A DNA stretch of 7,859 nt from an uncultured Coriobacteriales bacterium (GTDB lineage Bacteria > Actinomycetota > Coriobacteriia > Coriobacteriales > Atopobiaceae): the NCBI GenBank assembly GCA_946530775.1, contig CAMNAH010000048.1, forward strand, positions 1 to 7,859, written 5' to 3'. The notes under the pieces are model-generated. The model searched no databases, was not told the DNA's origin, and was given only the letters and a program-made list of their open reading frames with translations. The translations under genes and the position numbers were made by a program. Positions 1-5,783 of this stretch are shown in pieces. Position 1 is the first letter of the stretch, and every line of letters starts with the position of its first letter.

Positions 1-1007
1 AGCAGCTGCATGTAGTCGATGATGATGAGGCCGTTCTTCTTGCCGTTGAGGATGCGCCTCGCCTTGGCGCGGATCTCGGTCACGGTGGTGCCCGCGGTGT
101 CGTCGATGGTGATGTCGAGCTGCGAGAGCTTGTCGGTGGCCTCGATGATGTTGATCCAGTTGGCATCGCGGATAAGGCCGGCGCGGATCTCGCGCATATG
201 CACGCCCGTGGCCTCGCACGCAAGCAGGCGCTGCGCGATCTCGACCTTGCTCATCTCCATCGAGAAGAACGCGATGGATGCGCCCTCGCGTGCAGCGTTG
301 ACGGCGAGGTTCAGGGCGAACGACGTCTTGCCCACGCCGGGTCGGGCACCGATGACCACCATCTGGCCCGCGCGCAGGCCGAGCAGGTTGCGGTCGATGT
401 CGGGATAGCCCGTGTAGATGCCCTGACGCATGCCCTTGTTCTTGCTCATCTCCTCGAGCGAGACGAAGTAATCGGACATGATGTCGGAGAGGCCCTGGTA
501 GCTGGCGCGCACCGAGCGGCCCGTGACGTCGAAGAGCATCTGCTCGGCGCGGTCGACGACCTCCTTGGTGTCCTCGGGCGCGTTGTAGGCGAGCGCCGAG
601 ATGGACGCCGTGGTCTTGATCATGGCGCGCAGGATGGAATCGCGGCGCAGCAGCTCGATGTGGTTGCGCCAGGCGTCGAGCACGTAGTTCTCGCCCAGCT
701 CGACCAGGTGCTCGGGGCCGCCGGCCTTCTCGAGGTTGCCCTCGCTCTTGAGCACGTCGGCCAGCGTGATGATGTCGATGGGCCTGCCCTCGTCGAACAT
801 GCGCTTGATGGCGTTGAACACCACGCGGTTCGCGGGGTTGTAGAAGTCGTCGGGCTCGAGCTCGATGAGGCACTCCTGCAGGGCGTCCTGATTCCAGATC
901 ATGGCCGAGAGAAGCGACTGCTCGGCCTCGAGGTTCTGGGGCATGGGACGGTCCGCGTGGGCCGCGGGCGCCTGGGCAAGATTCACATCATCGTACGAAG
1001 CGGGCAT
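1..1007 (-). CDS. dnaB: Replicative DNA helicase DnaB (partial; C-terminus beyond window)
   Basis: Reading the minus strand from the ATG at 1007 gives 335 codons open to the window edge. DnaB is the hexameric, ATP-driven helicase that unwinds DNA at the replication fork and recruits primase. The N-terminal domain starts with QNLEAEQSLLSAMI (about residues 24-37), the usual DnaB opening. A linker of about residues 150-200 leads into the RecA-like motor. Walker A is GARPGVGKT at residues 220-228. The catalytic glutamate is in FFSMEMS (E251). Walker B, IIIDYMQL, ends at residue 335, right at the edge. Full-length DnaB is about 450 residues, so roughly 115-130 are missing, including the arginine finger. 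The start is supported by AGGGAGG just upstream (about 1011-1017). The gene follows rplI on the same strand, as in Bacillus, but a 468-bp gap with a terminator suggests its own promoter. No intein is seen in the visible part; one after Walker B cannot be excluded. Confidence 0.96.
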   Translation of the reverse strand, partial: MPASYDDVNLAQAPAAHADRPMPQNLEAEQSLLSAMIWNQDALQECLIELEPDDFYNPANRVVFNAIKRMFDEGRPIDIITLADVLKSEGNLEKAGGPEHLVELGENYVLDAWRNHIELLRRDSILRAMIKTTASISALAYNAPEDTKEVVDRAEQMLFDVTGRSVRASYQGLSDIMSDYFVSLEEMSKNKGMRQGIYTGYPDIDRNLLGLRAGQMVVIGARPGVGKTSFALNLAVNAAREGASIAFFSMEMSKVEIAQRLLACEATGVHMREIRAGLIRDANWINIIEATDKLSQLDITIDDTAGTTVTEIRAKARRILNGKKNGLIIIDYMQL

Positions 1008-1246
1008 ACGCCCTCCCTGTCTTGCGAGAGATTTCTGGCTGAGTGTGAGCGGAATACTACCCCAATTCGGGACCGCTCGGGGGCAGAATTTTCTCCTGTT
1101 TTCTTCTTCAACAGGCGATGTCGATTATCTTCCCGCGTTTGCTGCGCTTTTGGCACTTTTCAACGTTTTCAACATTTTTGGACGAATTCCGTGAACGGAT
1201 TTATCTACATTTCATCGGACATGCGGTTTTATTCATAAACGTTCGC

Positions 1247-1255
1247 ATTATCCCA
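1247..1255 (-). promoter_or_regulatory. Possible dnaB promoter (extended -10)
   Basis: On the minus strand the bases read TGGGATAAT, which matches an extended -10 element (TGn followed by GATAAT). The hexamer 17 bp upstream does not match the -35 consensus; extended -10 promoters often lack one. It would give a dnaB leader of roughly 230 nt. It lies downstream of the rplI terminator, where a dnaB promoter is expected. This is a motif match only. Confidence 0.35.
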
Positions 1256-1325
1256 AAAGAAAAATGCAGCCGTATTCGAGATATACAGCGTTTCCGCAGG
1301 TAAATGACGTGCAAGATGCATCTTT

Positions 1326-1367
1326 ATAAGAGAAACCCCGCCTCCGGCGAACGGATGGGCGGGGCTT
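1326..1367 (-). terminator. Rho-independent terminator after rplI
   Basis: In minus-strand RNA the arm AAGCCCCGCC (1367-1358) pairs with GGCGGGGUUU (1342-1333) through one G-U wobble, followed by the U-rich tail CUCUUAUA. In plus-strand RNA the wobble becomes an A-C mismatch and there is no U tract, so it points to the minus strand. It would end the rpsF-ssb-rpsR-DUF2232-rplI transcript about 110 bp after the rplI stop codon. Confidence 0.7.
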
Positions 1368-1411
1368 GCTCAGGTTTGAGGAACACGTGTGCGACTCTTA
1401 ACCCATCGCAT

Positions 1412-1444
1412 CTACCTGCGCATTGTGTTGAAAACCGCAGGTAG
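1412..1444. repeat. Perfect 9-bp inverted repeat, CTACCTGCG/CGCAGGTAG
   Basis: CTACCTGCG (1412-1420) and CGCAGGTAG (1436-1444) are exact reverse complements around a 15-nt loop. The element begins 31 bp after the rplI stop on the minus strand and has no U tract, so it is not a canonical terminator. A further copy of the arm, CCGCAGGTA, lies at 1294-1302. It may be a 3' UTR hairpin or a protein-binding site; the sequence does not decide. Confidence 0.55.
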
Positions 1445-1475
1445 CGGGAGTGAGGGTTTCAGGGTTGCATGTGCC

Positions 1476-2012
1476 TTACTCGGCGGCCTCCTCGGCGGTC
1501 TCCTCGGCAGCTGCCTCCTCGGCAACCTCCTCGACGACCTCCTCCTCGACGGGGGCGGCGAAATCGCTCTCATCGCCAACGGCGACGGTCACCTTGGCGT
1601 TGATGTCGCGATACAGGCCGATCTCGATCTCGTGGATGCCGGCGCGCTTGATGCTGCCCTCGCGGGAGATGCGCTTGCGGTCGATCTCGATACCGAGCTG
1701 ATCCTTGATCGCGTCGGCGATCATGGTCGAGGTGACGGAGCCGAAGAGCATGCCCTCCTCGCCCACGCGAGCGGCGACCTTGACGGTCTTGCCCTCCAGG
1801 GCCTCCTTGGTGGCGTTGGCATCGGAGATGCGCTTCTCCTCGCGCTTCTCGATGTTGTGGCGACGCTCCTCGAGCTGCTTGATGTTGCCCGGAGTTGCAG
1901 GCTGTGCGAGCCTGTTGGGGAACAGGTAGTTCTCCGCATAGCCCTGTGCGACCTCGACGATATCGCCTTCGCCGCCCTTGCCCCGGAGCTCGCCCAGCAG
2001 AATGACTTTCAT
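1476..2012 (-). CDS. rplI: Large ribosomal subunit protein bL9
   Basis: bL9 binds 23S rRNA domain V near the base of the L1 stalk and projects from the 50S subunit, helping to keep reading frame. The protein is 178 residues. The N-terminal rRNA-binding domain is textbook: MKVILLGELRGKGGEGDIVE, then GYAENYLFPNRLAQPAT (residues 24-40). A long charged helix (about 44-72) connects to the C-terminal domain (about 73-150). Family members are usually near 150 residues. The extra length is an acidic tail at about 152-178 made almost only of E, A and V. The ATG is preceded by AAAAGGAG (2018-2025), and the gap to the preceding stop codon is 13 nt, so translation is probably coupled to the membrane-protein gene upstream. 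It is the last gene of the operon; a terminator follows at 1333-1367. Confidence 0.97.
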   Translation of the reverse strand: MKVILLGELRGKGGEGDIVEVAQGYAENYLFPNRLAQPATPGNIKQLEERRHNIEKREEKRISDANATKEALEGKTVKVAARVGEEGMLFGSVTSTMIADAIKDQLGIEIDRKRISREGSIKRAGIHEIEIGLYRDINAKVTVAVGDESDFAAPVEEEVVEEVAEEAAAEETAEEAAE

Positions 2013-2025
2013 GGGAACTCCTTTT

Positions 2026-3069
2026 CTAGCTTCGATCGGTGGGGTCTTGGATGGTGACCCGCACGCCCCGTGTGAGGTGGCGGAAGTTCGTCCAGATGTC
2101 CAGAACCCCGACGATGGTCAAAACGAACATGTTGAACTCGAGATAGAACGCGATGACGGTGATGATGAGGCCGATGAGGCCGTACCATCCCCTGGTATGC
2201 CTGAACCATGAGAGCACCGCGTAGCCTTGCGTTGCGAACGCGAGGCGCAGCGACATGAGCAGCGTGCCGCCGACCATGAGCAGCGTGTCGGCATACGCCG
2301 GCAGCGCCTGGGCCGCCGCGATGGCGACGATGGATGCGATGAGGCAAGCCACCATCCAAAGCGGCAGGTCGAACTGGTCGAACGGCGCACGTGCGACCGT
2401 GTCTGCCGCCAACCTGCGGGACCCGAGACGGGCACCCACGATGGACAGCACGAATCCGGCGAAGGCGATCATGACGAACGCGGACGGCCAGATTGCGTCG
2501 ACAATGGTGCGCATCTGCGCGATCAGCATGCGCGACTCGATGGGCAGCGAATCGAGGCTGCCCAGATAGACATCCATGATGGCGCTGAACTGCCCGGCAA
2601 GCGTTGTTCCGGCGAGGCGGGCGATACCCTCCGATACCGCCAGGAACAGGGCCGAGAGCAGAGCGACGCTCATGCACGAGATGCCCGGCGTGAGCTTGTT
2701 GCGGAGATAGAGGTGCGAGCCCACCATCCCCACGATGCACGCGAACACGGCATCCTCGACGCCGGCCAGGCGAAGCGCGAAAGCGCTGCCGGCAGCGGAG
2801 AGGACCAGCGCGGCGCAGGCGATGACCTGCTCGCGCACACCTCCGTTGCCCGCCAGGATGGCATAGCCGAAGCCCACGAAGAGCGGTGCGATGATGGGCG
2901 AGACGCCCGCGCACGCTCCTGCGGCCACGCACCATGCCACGGCCTGCCAGAGCGGAAGCGGTTTGAGGGCGGGCGTACCGGGAACCATGATGGTTCCGAC
3001 GCGCTGCGCCTCATCGCCCGCGCTCTGCTCGGGTCGGGGGTCCATGCCGTTGTCGATGCGATCGCTCAC
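2026..3069 (-). CDS. DUF2232/YybS-like integral membrane protein
   Basis: The 347-residue product has a hydrophilic start (residues 1-37) and about eight or nine hydrophobic segments, by eye near 41-57, 58-74, 82-101, 106-121, 130-152, 189-214, 235-257, 262-278 and 296-325. Position suggests the family: in Bacillus subtilis the DUF2232 protein YybS lies between rpsR and rplI, and this gene sits exactly there. FDLPLWMV (233-240) and the long final membrane stretch fit such proteins, but I cannot confirm the family without a profile search. Its molecular function is not established; a role in the envelope or in transport would be a guess. The start is GTG at 3069, chosen because GTGGAG lies just upstream; an ATG eight codons later has no ribosome-binding site. 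It begins 34 nt after rpsR and ends 13 nt before rplI, so it is co-transcribed with both. Confidence 0.8.
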   Translation of the reverse strand: MSDRIDNGMDPRPEQSAGDEAQRVGTIMVPGTPALKPLPLWQAVAWCVAAGACAGVSPIIAPLFVGFGYAILAGNGGVREQVIACAALVLSAAGSAFALRLAGVEDAVFACIVGMVGSHLYLRNKLTPGISCMSVALLSALFLAVSEGIARLAGTTLAGQFSAIMDVYLGSLDSLPIESRMLIAQMRTIVDAIWPSAFVMIAFAGFVLSIVGARLGSRRLAADTVARAPFDQFDLPLWMVACLIASIVAIAAAQALPAYADTLLMVGGTLLMSLRLAFATQGYAVLSWFRHTRGWYGLIGLIITVIAFYLEFNMFVLTIVGVLDIWTNFRHLTRGVRVTIQDPTDRS

Positions 3070-3103
3070 GAGTGCTCCACGGTCTTATCTCGAGCGGGTG
3101 GTG

Positions 3104-3376
3104 CTAGCCGCGGCTGCGGCCACCGCGGCTGGAGACGACCGTCACGGTGTAGGGCACGAGCGCCATCTCGCGGGCACGCTTGATGGCGAGCGCGATGTCG
3201 TGCTGATGCTGCGTGCAAGCGCCAGTGACGCGGCGCGGCTTGATCTTGCCGCGGTCGGTCATATACTTGCGGAGGAGCTGGACGTCCTTGTAATCGATGA
3301 AGTCCGTGCCCTCCTTGCAGAACTGGCAGTACTTACGACGCAGCTGGCGAGAAAAATCCTGCTTTTGCTGAGCCAT
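3104..3376 (-). CDS. rpsR: Small ribosomal subunit protein bS18 (zinc-binding form)
   Basis: bS18 forms a heterodimer with bS6 and binds the 16S rRNA central domain in the platform of the 30S subunit. At 90 residues it has a typical length. The core runs YCQFCKEGTDFIDYKDVQLL (16-35), then RKYMTDRGKI and RRVTGACTQHQH (48-59), followed by a basic helix. Cys17, Cys20, Cys54 and His57 form a CxxC...CxxH set, the zinc-retaining C+ version. Many bacteria carry a zinc-free paralogue used under zinc starvation; if this organism has one it is elsewhere. The ATG has AAAGG about 9 nt upstream. The gene follows ssb by 42 nt in the same operon as its partner rpsF. Confidence 0.97.
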   Translation of the reverse strand: MAQQKQDFSRQLRRKYCQFCKEGTDFIDYKDVQLLRKYMTDRGKIKPRRVTGACTQHQHDIALAIKRAREMALVPYTVTVVSSRGGRSRG

Positions 3377-3418
3377 GTCAATTGCCTTTCATTCGGCGAC
3401 GTGAAGCCGCCTGATCCA

Positions 3419-3961
3419 TTAGAACGGAATGTCCTCGTCGTACACGTCGTTCGAAGGCGGCGCGACGACAGGCGCGGGCGCCGAGGGAGCCGGCGCCGCA
3501 TAGCTGGGTGCGGGAGCGGAGTAGGCGGGCGCCTGCTGGTAGGCAGGGGCCTGCTGATACGAGGGGGCCTGCTGGTATCCGGAATTCTGATATCCAGCGT
3601 TCTGACCCTGGTATCCGCCGTCCTGGCCGTTGCGCGAGGAGAGGAACTCGATCTCGTCGACGACGACCTCGAGCTTGCTCCTGCGCTGGCCGTCCTTGGT
3701 CTCCCACGAGCTATAGCGGAGCTTTCCTTCGATGGCGACCTTGGAGCCTTTGGAGAGGAAGCGCGAAAGCGGTTCCGCGCGCGAGCCGAAGACGACGCAA
3801 TCGACGAAGTTGGGATTGTCCTCCCACTCGCCGGTCTGCGGATTGCGACGGCGGTCGTTGACCGCGACGCCGAACTGAAGGATCTGAGTTCCGCCTGCGG
3901 TCGAACGCATTTCCGGATCACGGGTGAGATTGCCGGAGATGTTGACGCGATTGATGCTCAC
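3419..3961 (-). CDS. ssb: Single-stranded DNA-binding protein SSB
   Basis: SSB coats single-stranded DNA during replication, repair and recombination and recruits partner proteins through its C-terminal tip. The OB-fold spans residues 1-108 or so, opening SINRVNISGNLTRDPEMR and including NFVDCVVFG and KVAIEGKLRYSSWETKDG. A disordered linker (about 110-168) follows, with three YQQAP-type repeats and then AP-rich sequence. The tip DVYDEDIPF is the canonical partner-docking motif. I chose the GTG at 3961, giving 180 residues starting MSINRV, over the in-frame GTG at 3970. The GAGAGG ribosome-binding site sits only 2 nt before 3970 but 11 nt before 3961, and homologues commonly start at this residue. 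It lies 66 nt after rpsF, with two hairpins in that gap. Confidence 0.96.
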   Translation of the reverse strand: MSINRVNISGNLTRDPEMRSTAGGTQILQFGVAVNDRRRNPQTGEWEDNPNFVDCVVFGSRAEPLSRFLSKGSKVAIEGKLRYSSWETKDGQRRSKLEVVVDEIEFLSSRNGQDGGYQGQNAGYQNSGYQQAPSYQQAPAYQQAPAYSAPAPSYAAPAPSAPAPVVAPPSNDVYDEDIPF

Positions 3962-3981
3962 TGTATTCACTACCTCTCTGA

Positions 3982-4016
3982 GCGGGCAAAGCCCGCCTTG
4001 TGCGGATAAAATCCGC
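3982..4016 (-). repeat. Twin hairpins between rpsF and ssb
   Basis: Two perfect 6-bp stems sit side by side, 5 bp apart: GCGGGC-AAA-GCCCGC (3982-3996) and GCGGAT-AAA-ATCCGC (4002-4016). Both have a three-base loop (UUU in the minus-strand transcript) and share GCGG...CCGC ends. Neither is followed by a U tract, so neither looks like a terminator. The second one in the transcript ends 4 nt before the ssb Shine-Dalgarno sequence, so it could affect ssb translation or mRNA processing. Confidence 0.7.
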
Positions 4017-4027
4017 TGCTTCCAGTA

Positions 4028-4321
4028 CTAGTCCTTGTCGGTACGGCGCACGATCATGTGGCGCTTCACGGCATCGTTGATGCGCAGGACTCGATCGAGC
4101 TCTGCGATCTGCGTAGGATCTGCGTGGAAGTTGATGAGGGTGTAGTCACCATCGGTCAGGTGGTCGATCTCGAAAGCGAGCTTGCGCTTGCCCCAGTCCT
4201 CGACGCTGTCGACAACACCGCCCTCTGCGGCAATCGCGACATCGATGCGCTTCATAACGCCCGCGCGCGTTTCCTCATCAGACGAAGGATCGACAAAGTA
4301 CAGCAGTTCATAAGCCTTCAT
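4028..4321 (-). CDS. rpsF: Small ribosomal subunit protein bS6
   Basis: bS6 pairs with bS18 on the platform of the 30S subunit during ribosome assembly. The 97-residue product begins MKAYELLYFVDPSSDEE and contains the family block WGKRKLAFEIDHLTDGDY (43-60), then LDRVLRINDAVKRHMIVRR (75-93), and ends in a short charged tail. Length and motifs are normal. The frame stays open upstream to 4417, but the ATG at 4321 is the right start: a strong AGAGGAGGTG (4328-4337) precedes it and the added residues would not resemble bS6. It is the first gene of the operon. Its leader carries a stable hairpin (4347-4376), which may be relevant because bS6-bS18 is known in other bacteria to bind its own leader. 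Confidence 0.97.
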   Translation of the reverse strand: MKAYELLYFVDPSSDEETRAGVMKRIDVAIAAEGGVVDSVEDWGKRKLAFEIDHLTDGDYTLINFHADPTQIAELDRVLRINDAVKRHMIVRRTDKD

Positions 4322-4346
4322 GTGGTTCACCTCCTCTGGGCTAATG

Positions 4347-4376
4347 GCTTCGGGACGTGAAGGTTGCACCCGAAGC
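4347..4376 (-). promoter_or_regulatory. rpsF leader hairpin, possible bS6-bS18 autoregulatory site
   Basis: In the minus-strand RNA GCUUCGGG (4376-4369) pairs perfectly with CCCGAAGC (4354-4347) across a 14-nt loop. UG and CA within the loop could extend the stem past a three-base bulge. It lies 10 nt upstream of the rpsF Shine-Dalgarno sequence. An rpsF leader element that binds the bS6-bS18 complex, with a CCG in a bulge next to a stem, is known from other bacteria. Here CCCG is present but is paired in the simplest fold, so the match is unproven. The hairpin is seen; the regulatory role is inferred. Confidence 0.45.
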
Positions 4377-4396
4377 AGGAAAGGTAACGGCTCAAT

Positions 4397-4405
4397 AATG
4401 TAGCA
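4397..4405 (-). promoter_or_regulatory. Possible rpsF operon promoter (extended -10)
   Basis: The minus strand reads TGCTACATT, an extended -10 (TGn then TACATT, four of six consensus bases). The -35 region is poor. Transcription would start near 4390, giving a leader of about 70 nt that includes the 4347-4376 hairpin. It is downstream of the preceding gene's terminator, as expected for an operon promoter. Confidence 0.35.
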
Positions 4406-4560
4406 CAGACCACGCATCTCCGCAGCAAAAACACCGTTTTTTCCACCTTTCCACGCATTTTGTGGCCGGAGATGCTACCAGATGCGCCTTGCAGCAAACT
4501 GACAGCCAGCTTGCGCTTATCTGACAGCGCGCACGTGGAAGCGCTGGCAGATGCGGGTGA

Positions 4561-4600
4561 AAACGCGAGGACCGCCCTCCTGGCGGGACGGCGGTCCTCC
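4561..4600 (-). terminator. Rho-independent terminator of the DUF4013-like gene
   Basis: GAGGACCGCC (4568-4577) and GGCGGTCCTC (4591-4600) form a perfect 10-bp stem. On the minus strand it is followed by GCG and TTTT (4564-4561). The plus-strand side has no T tract. It sits 26 bp after the stop codon at 4627, separating that gene from the rpsF operon. Confidence 0.75.
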
Positions 4601-4626
4601 GTGGTAAATCCACAAATCGCAGTGCG

Positions 4627-5625
4627 TTACTGCTGGTCAGGGCCCTGCTGGCTGCTGAACGTCTGGCCCACGCCGCCGTGCGTGGTCTGGCCGTAGTCGG
4701 TATCGCCGTAGCCGTAGGGCACCTGCTGCGCGGCGGATGGATCGACGTAGGCGCCGTACTGCGGCTGCTGGGGCGGCGTGTACTGCGCATAGGCCGGAGC
4801 CGTGCCGGGCAGCGGGTCGGACGGACCGCCCCAGGCGGGCACGTTGTACTGGCGCATCCACAGGCCGATCGCGGTGAAGACGATCATCTCGAGGATGTTC
4901 GTGATGAACGAGATGATGAAGGCGGCGATGAGCATGCCGGGGACCATCGAGACCAGCCAGGTTGCGATGAGGCGCAGGACCTCCTCGTTGTAGATGGCCT
5001 TCTCGATGTCGAGGTCGCCGAGCGAGATGCTGCCCGTGACGAAGCTCACCGTGGAGGGGATGACGGCGATGCCGAACACGATGGCCGAGAAGAACCCCAC
5101 CACGAGGCCGCCGAGCAGCATGATGCCGAGGATGCGCAGAAGCCCGCCGAAGTCGTTCTCGATCATCTGGAAGAGGGTCGAGCCGGGCATACCGCCCGAG
5201 ACGCTCTGGTAGATGGCCGAGCGCAGCATGGCGATGTGCACGATGAGGGAGAACACGATGCCCAGGATCGAGAAGACCGGCGAGGCCACCGCCCCGATGA
5301 GCGGGATGAGGGCGAGCGCCATGCCGGCGAGCATCCAGAGCAGCCCCCAGAGCAGGGAGACGAGGAAGGCGCGCCACCCGCTCTTGATGCAGGCGCCTAT
5401 CTGGATGTCGCGCTGCTTGGGTGCCGACGAGACGCCCCATGCGGTGAGACGTGCCCACTCGACGATATAGCCCGTCACGCCGAGCGGCCCCACGAAGGGG
5501 ATGAGCCCTGCGAGCCACATGCCCAGCACAGGTTTGATCCAGCCGGGGTCGCGGGTGAGCAGCGCCCACGAGCGCGCGAAGTACTTGTCATCGCGGAAGC
5601 CGTCGGTGTTGATATAGGAGGCCAT
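4627..5625 (-). CDS. DUF4013-like integral membrane protein with P/Q/Y-rich tail
   Basis: The 332-residue product starts MASYINTDGFRDDKYFARSW and has hydrophobic segments by eye near 32-55, 85-112, 114-135, 164-192 and 217-257. The opening pattern (tryptophan at 20, DPGWIKP at 26-32, LIPFVGPLGVTGYIVEW at 41-57) resembles DUF4013 proteins, whose function is unknown; assignment is by eye. The C-terminal tail (about 262-332) is hydrophilic, probably disordered, and rich in Pro, Gln, Tyr and Gly. I chose the ATG at 5625 because AAAGGA lies 6 nt upstream; an in-frame GTG at 5668-5670 lies beyond the putative promoter. It appears monocistronic: a TATACT promoter element lies at 5660-5665 and a terminator follows at 4561-4600. 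Neighbours give no clear functional hint. Confidence 0.8.
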   Translation of the reverse strand: MASYINTDGFRDDKYFARSWALLTRDPGWIKPVLGMWLAGLIPFVGPLGVTGYIVEWARLTAWGVSSAPKQRDIQIGACIKSGWRAFLVSLLWGLLWMLAGMALALIPLIGAVASPVFSILGIVFSLIVHIAMLRSAIYQSVSGGMPGSTLFQMIENDFGGLLRILGIMLLGGLVVGFFSAIVFGIAVIPSTVSFVTGSISLGDLDIEKAIYNEEVLRLIATWLVSMVPGMLIAAFIISFITNILEMIVFTAIGLWMRQYNVPAWGGPSDPLPGTAPAYAQYTPPQQPQYGAYVDPSAAQQVPYGYGDTDYGQTTHGGVGQTFSSQQGPDQQ

Positions 5626-5659
5626 CTCAGGTCCTTTCCGCCGGAGTGCGTATGGTCTC

Positions 5660-5665
5660 AGTATA
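5660..5665 (-). promoter_or_regulatory. Possible -10 element of the DUF4013-like gene
   Basis: TATACT on the minus strand matches the -10 consensus at five of six bases and would put the transcript start near 5653, about 28 nt before the ATG. No good -35 is seen 17 bp upstream. The same hexamer occurs upstream of the tRNA-Ser genes. Confidence 0.4.
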
Positions 5666-5711
5666 CCCACGATGACCGGCGCTCAGATATCCGCCTCTCT
5701 CGCCCTTCTCC

Positions 5712-5753
5712 GCCTTTTGGGACAAATTCCCGCCGATTTTTGTCTCAAAAGGC
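5712..5753. repeat. 42-bp palindromic repeat element, copy 1
   Basis: The arms GCCTTTTGGGACAAA (5712-5726) and TTTGTCTCAAAAGGC (5739-5753) are reverse complements except at one position, which is a G-U pair in plus-strand RNA. The 12-bp centre is CCG-rich. Copy 2, 72 bp away, is identical at 40 of 42 positions. It looks like a REP-type intergenic palindrome; no coding capacity is expected. Confidence 0.85.
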
Positions 5754-5783
5754 TGAGAAAGCGTGCGGCCGAGGCCCGTTTTA

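Larger units (their letters stand above)
1008..1475. other. Intergenic region between rplI and dnaB
   Basis: This 468-bp gap has no credible gene. Its middle (about 1100-1330) is visibly richer in A and T than the rest of the window. Reading down the minus strand it holds an inverted repeat (1412-1444), a probable rplI terminator (1333-1367), a 12-bp perfect palindrome (1313-1324), a CCGCAGGTA repeat (1294-1302), a possible dnaB promoter (about 1247-1255), a doubled TTTTCAAC motif (1157-1173) and the dnaB ribosome-binding site. A 61-codon plus-strand frame at 1118-1303 lacks a Shine-Dalgarno sequence and resembles nothing I know. Confidence 0.7.
4322..4626. other. Intergenic region: rpsF leader, promoter and upstream terminator
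   Basis: No gene is seen in these 305 bp. In minus-strand order they hold the terminator of the DUF4013-like gene (4561-4600), unassigned sequence (about 4430-4560), a possible rpsF promoter (about 4397-4405), the leader hairpin (4347-4376) and the rpsF ribosome-binding site (4328-4337). Confidence 0.7.

Noticed and set aside
198..1238. Long plus-strand open frame of 346 codons
   Set aside because: It is antisense to dnaB, whose minus-strand translation has clear Walker motifs. The frame's H, D, R and V-rich composition is typical of a shadow of a GC-rich gene.
1118..1303. 61-codon plus-strand frame in the rplI-dnaB gap
   Set aside because: It has no Shine-Dalgarno sequence and overlaps the candidate dnaB promoter. 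It resembles no known protein, and the gap's AT richness explains its odd composition.
1100..1330. AT-richer island near dnaB with TTATCTACA at 1201-1209, considered as a replication origin
   Set aside because: The motif is one mismatch from the DnaA box TTATCCACA, and no other good box or box cluster is nearby. dnaA and dnaN are not in the window. A single imperfect box is expected by chance.
2227..3183. Plus-strand open frame of 318 codons
   Set aside because: It is antisense to the DUF2232-like gene and runs into rpsR. Its composition is shadow-like and it shows no recognisable motif.
3962..3970. GTG at 3970 as the ssb start (adds three residues)
   Set aside because: The only ribosome-binding site is 2 nt before it, too close. 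The GTG at 3961 gives the usual MSINRV start. The difference is small and not fully decided.
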